Below, piece by piece: positions 61,510 through 64,000 of a DNA stretch of 64,000 bases. The notes beneath the pieces were generated by a model, which was not told the DNA's origin, did no database searches, and saw nothing but the letters and a program-made list of their open reading frames with translations. Origin of the DNA: Theocolax elegans (taxonomy: Eukaryota; Arthropoda; Insecta; Hymenoptera; Cerocephalidae); contig CM047426.1 in assembly GCA_026168455.1 (NCBI GenBank), positions 28,641,058 to 28,705,057 of the forward strand, read 5' to 3'. A program made the translations under genes and the position numbers. Positions within the stretch are counted from its first letter, which is position 1; the number at the start of each line of letters is the position of its first letter.

Positions 61510-64000
61510 AAATGTAGCTTATTTAATTTTGAAACAAATTTCTACGTATCATATGTTAATGATAATTCACTCATTATTTTATAATTATATTGTTATACAC
61601 CAATACAACATCTGTAGTCAATGTATTTCCCATTTTTGTATAGGTTTCAATGCAATTATCGAATATAATAGGAAGAAATTGAATTTTATGAAAAGTAACA
61701 GCTGTGTTTATCTAATCGATAACAATAGATTTTCAATTGATCAAAAACATTCACATTTTAAATTTCTTATCATTTTGTATGATATTTCCTCCCTAATCTT
61801 CTTCTAACGGTTAATTCTCATTTTCTTTGAATTTTCAGAGGTGTTGCGCACGAATTCATAAATAATTGTTGATTAAACACACGTTTTCCAAAAATATGCG
61901 TAAGCTAAAATATAAACCGTTAATTTTTCTATAATGTAGTAGTTCTATAATGCGTATGATTGTCAAACAAGTAACAATCAATTCAGCTGAAAAAAAGTAA
62001 TTATTAAAGATTATTATGGCAAATAATATTTCTTAACTATTAAGAACTGGTGTATTAGATACGAACAAGTGAATCTTTCTTGATAGTTTAACTACATTAT
62101 TATTTAAATTAAGAGGTTAAAAACATAAAATCTATTAATTTCTTAATAGTGAACATCTAATAGTTAATATTAACGAAACATATAGTAAAGAGCATGAGTT
62201 TATTTTAATAGGGTTATCATGACGGTGGTAAGCGCCCTATTTCATTATTTAACGACGTAAAATATATTCAATTTTAGTATACAAAAAATATTTATTGTTT
62301 GAAAGGACTATCAAGTTTTTAAGATAACTATTAATTCAATACATGTTTGTTGTAAATTATATTTGCGAATGTAAATCTTGATGTAATATATGATTGTATA
62401 TTGAAATATTGTGAATCTTTTCTATATTTTTTGTCACAATTTTCATTACATCTATTATTATTAGACCATCATATCAAAACAGTCTACTAATTATATTAAT
62501 ATTATAAAATTTAAATTATTAAATTATTAAAGGAAACTCTAACAAAGCTTTACTTGTTCTTTTCAGACGGAGTCGAATTAATATCATAAATTATACAATA
62601 TCCTTCATTTAAATACTAAATTAATTAATACAGCGATATTTATGTTATAAATATATCTTGGTTGAAATTAATTATTCATTTTTACTTATTCATTCATAGT
62701 CACATCTGCAACCAAGGTCGTTAATGACATATATAAAAATAGTTTACAGTTAGAAATAGGTGTAAATGATATTATGCTGTTGAATATTGTGATAGTTCTA
62801 CCAAGCATTCGATGAGATTCTTCATGTCTGGTACATCTTCATTAATACCTACCTTACTTCATAATTAGACGAGTAGTCATCCCATTGACAGTTTTACGTA
62901 TAGCTGATTTAGATCTACGCAATCTTGTAATAAATGATGTACAGTTACAGTTACTATGCGTTTCATACATTACATATATGATTGCAGGGAGTGATTTGTT
63001 TAAGATATATAAGATTGGTGTGCCCGATTTTTAGTTTACTCAATAATTTGCTCTTTACTAAATTATTAAAATTCTTTACTATGTGAAAAATGTGTGATGA
63101 TTAAGTATCCAGTAATGGTTCCAGTTTACGTAAGTGCGTTTTGTTATATGTTTTTTAAAGTCTTGTAATGTAATAGGGGTTTGAATTGTATATGTGTTTG
63201 ATAATTAACTGATACTATAGTATTGGTTACCTTTATTGATATGGTTTTGAATTAGGATTATCATTTGATTTGGAGACTGATTAAGGATGGCAGCATATAT
63301 TAAATTTATAATTATCCTGAAAGACTAATTCTGTAGATTTGTGGATTAAATGTAATGCCCACATTAGGAGACTTAATTAATTTATTCTAAAACTTATTCG
63401 CCTGAAAATTTATAAAATATTAAATACTAAATTTTTGTTAAAATTTCGTCTAGTTCTTATTTTTTCATAACCTTGGACCAAATTAAGATATTTGAGCTTC
63501 TTTATTTCCATATCGTATCTACTTAAGTATCAGATTTGCTAGATTTTATATTGAATATCTAACTCTAATTATTTCCGCATTACCAGTGATAAAACTAAAG
63601 TATATCTTTTTTTAATTTTTCATCATCGCAAAATGTGTGATGCATCAAAATATAGATAATGGGTTATAAGAGAAATTTAGGCGTATTAGAACTCATTTAA
63701 GGCCCACTATAAAATGTATGTATGGATATATGTATGTAACCATGTATCTAAAGTAACTCAGTCGATTTTTGACCGATTTAGCTGAGATTTATAGAGTAGC
63801 TTCGTCATAATGTAGTTAGATAATGGTCCTATTTTCAGATATATAGCACTGAACCAGTTGAAGTAATGGTCTCATTTTTGATTGCTTAGAAACAGTTATG
63901 TAGCATTATCTTGAAATGTATTAATCCTACATAAAACAATATTTGCTATTATACAGTTTATGTTCAGAATAATATTTTCAAAAATAAATAGCGAGAAACG
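61510..64000. other. AT-rich stretch without a supported gene
   Basis: No coding exon I can support. The frame at 61529-61807 has no domain and no splice context. A phrase near 63755-63795 ('cagtcgatttttgaccgatt') resembles text common in insect repeats, but I cannot assign it. Confidence 0.5.

Overview
This is an AT-rich, intron-containing, transposon-laden arthropod window. Secreted RR-1 cuticle proteins, a DUF4803-type secreted protein, arthropod core promoters (TATA plus TCAGT initiator) and the Penelope, tRNA-like and 5S-like repeats all point to an insect. Hymenoptera, perhaps a parasitoid wasp, is my best guess from the protein flavour, but no single feature proves it.

Layout. 1-5930: no gene supported. 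5940-8965: first RR-1 cuticle gene (plus strand; 9-nt first coding exon, 2.5-kb intron with a CpG-rich patch). 8970-14360: gene-poor, with one exon-like island near 13340-13507. 14360-20995: mobile-element compound, tandemly duplicated (about 2.7 kb, then a 0.6-kb tail duplication). 21004-22214: minus-strand two-exon gene for a secreted 14-cysteine peptide with a CS-alpha-beta-like pattern. 24768-24941: terminal exon of a small secreted peptide (plus). 25738-28500: palindromic MITE and retrotransposon debris. 28500-37440: tandem array repeating a retroelement fragment, a MITE and the promoter plus first exon of the second cuticle gene, four times. Its only exon 2 lies at 39193-39519. 40100-41780: third cuticle gene, with a duplicated promoter/first exon around a transposon fragment. 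41780-49220: nested tandem repeats, including a 265-bp array that starts in the third gene's 3' end. 49910-53340: tandem dimer carrying 5S rRNA-like segments. 55540-56390: fourth cuticle gene (minus), almost identical to the third. 56980-57500: Penelope-like remnant. 57570-61470: eight-exon minus-strand DUF4803 gene. 61510-64000: no gene supported.

Gene logic. The four cuticle genes share one architecture: TATA, TCAGT initiator, a first coding exon of only three codons (Met-Lys-X), a phase-0 intron, and one exon with the rest of the signal peptide and the chitin-binding domain. They look like a local RR-1 cluster reshaped by repeats. The cysteine-rich peptide, the small peptide and the DUF4803 protein are also predicted to be secreted.

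Caution. Several duplicated blocks differ mainly by single-base gains or losses in short homopolymers (for example 14574-17285 versus 17286-19977). That is typical of long-read gap filling, so copy number in the repeat arrays may be partly an assembly artefact.
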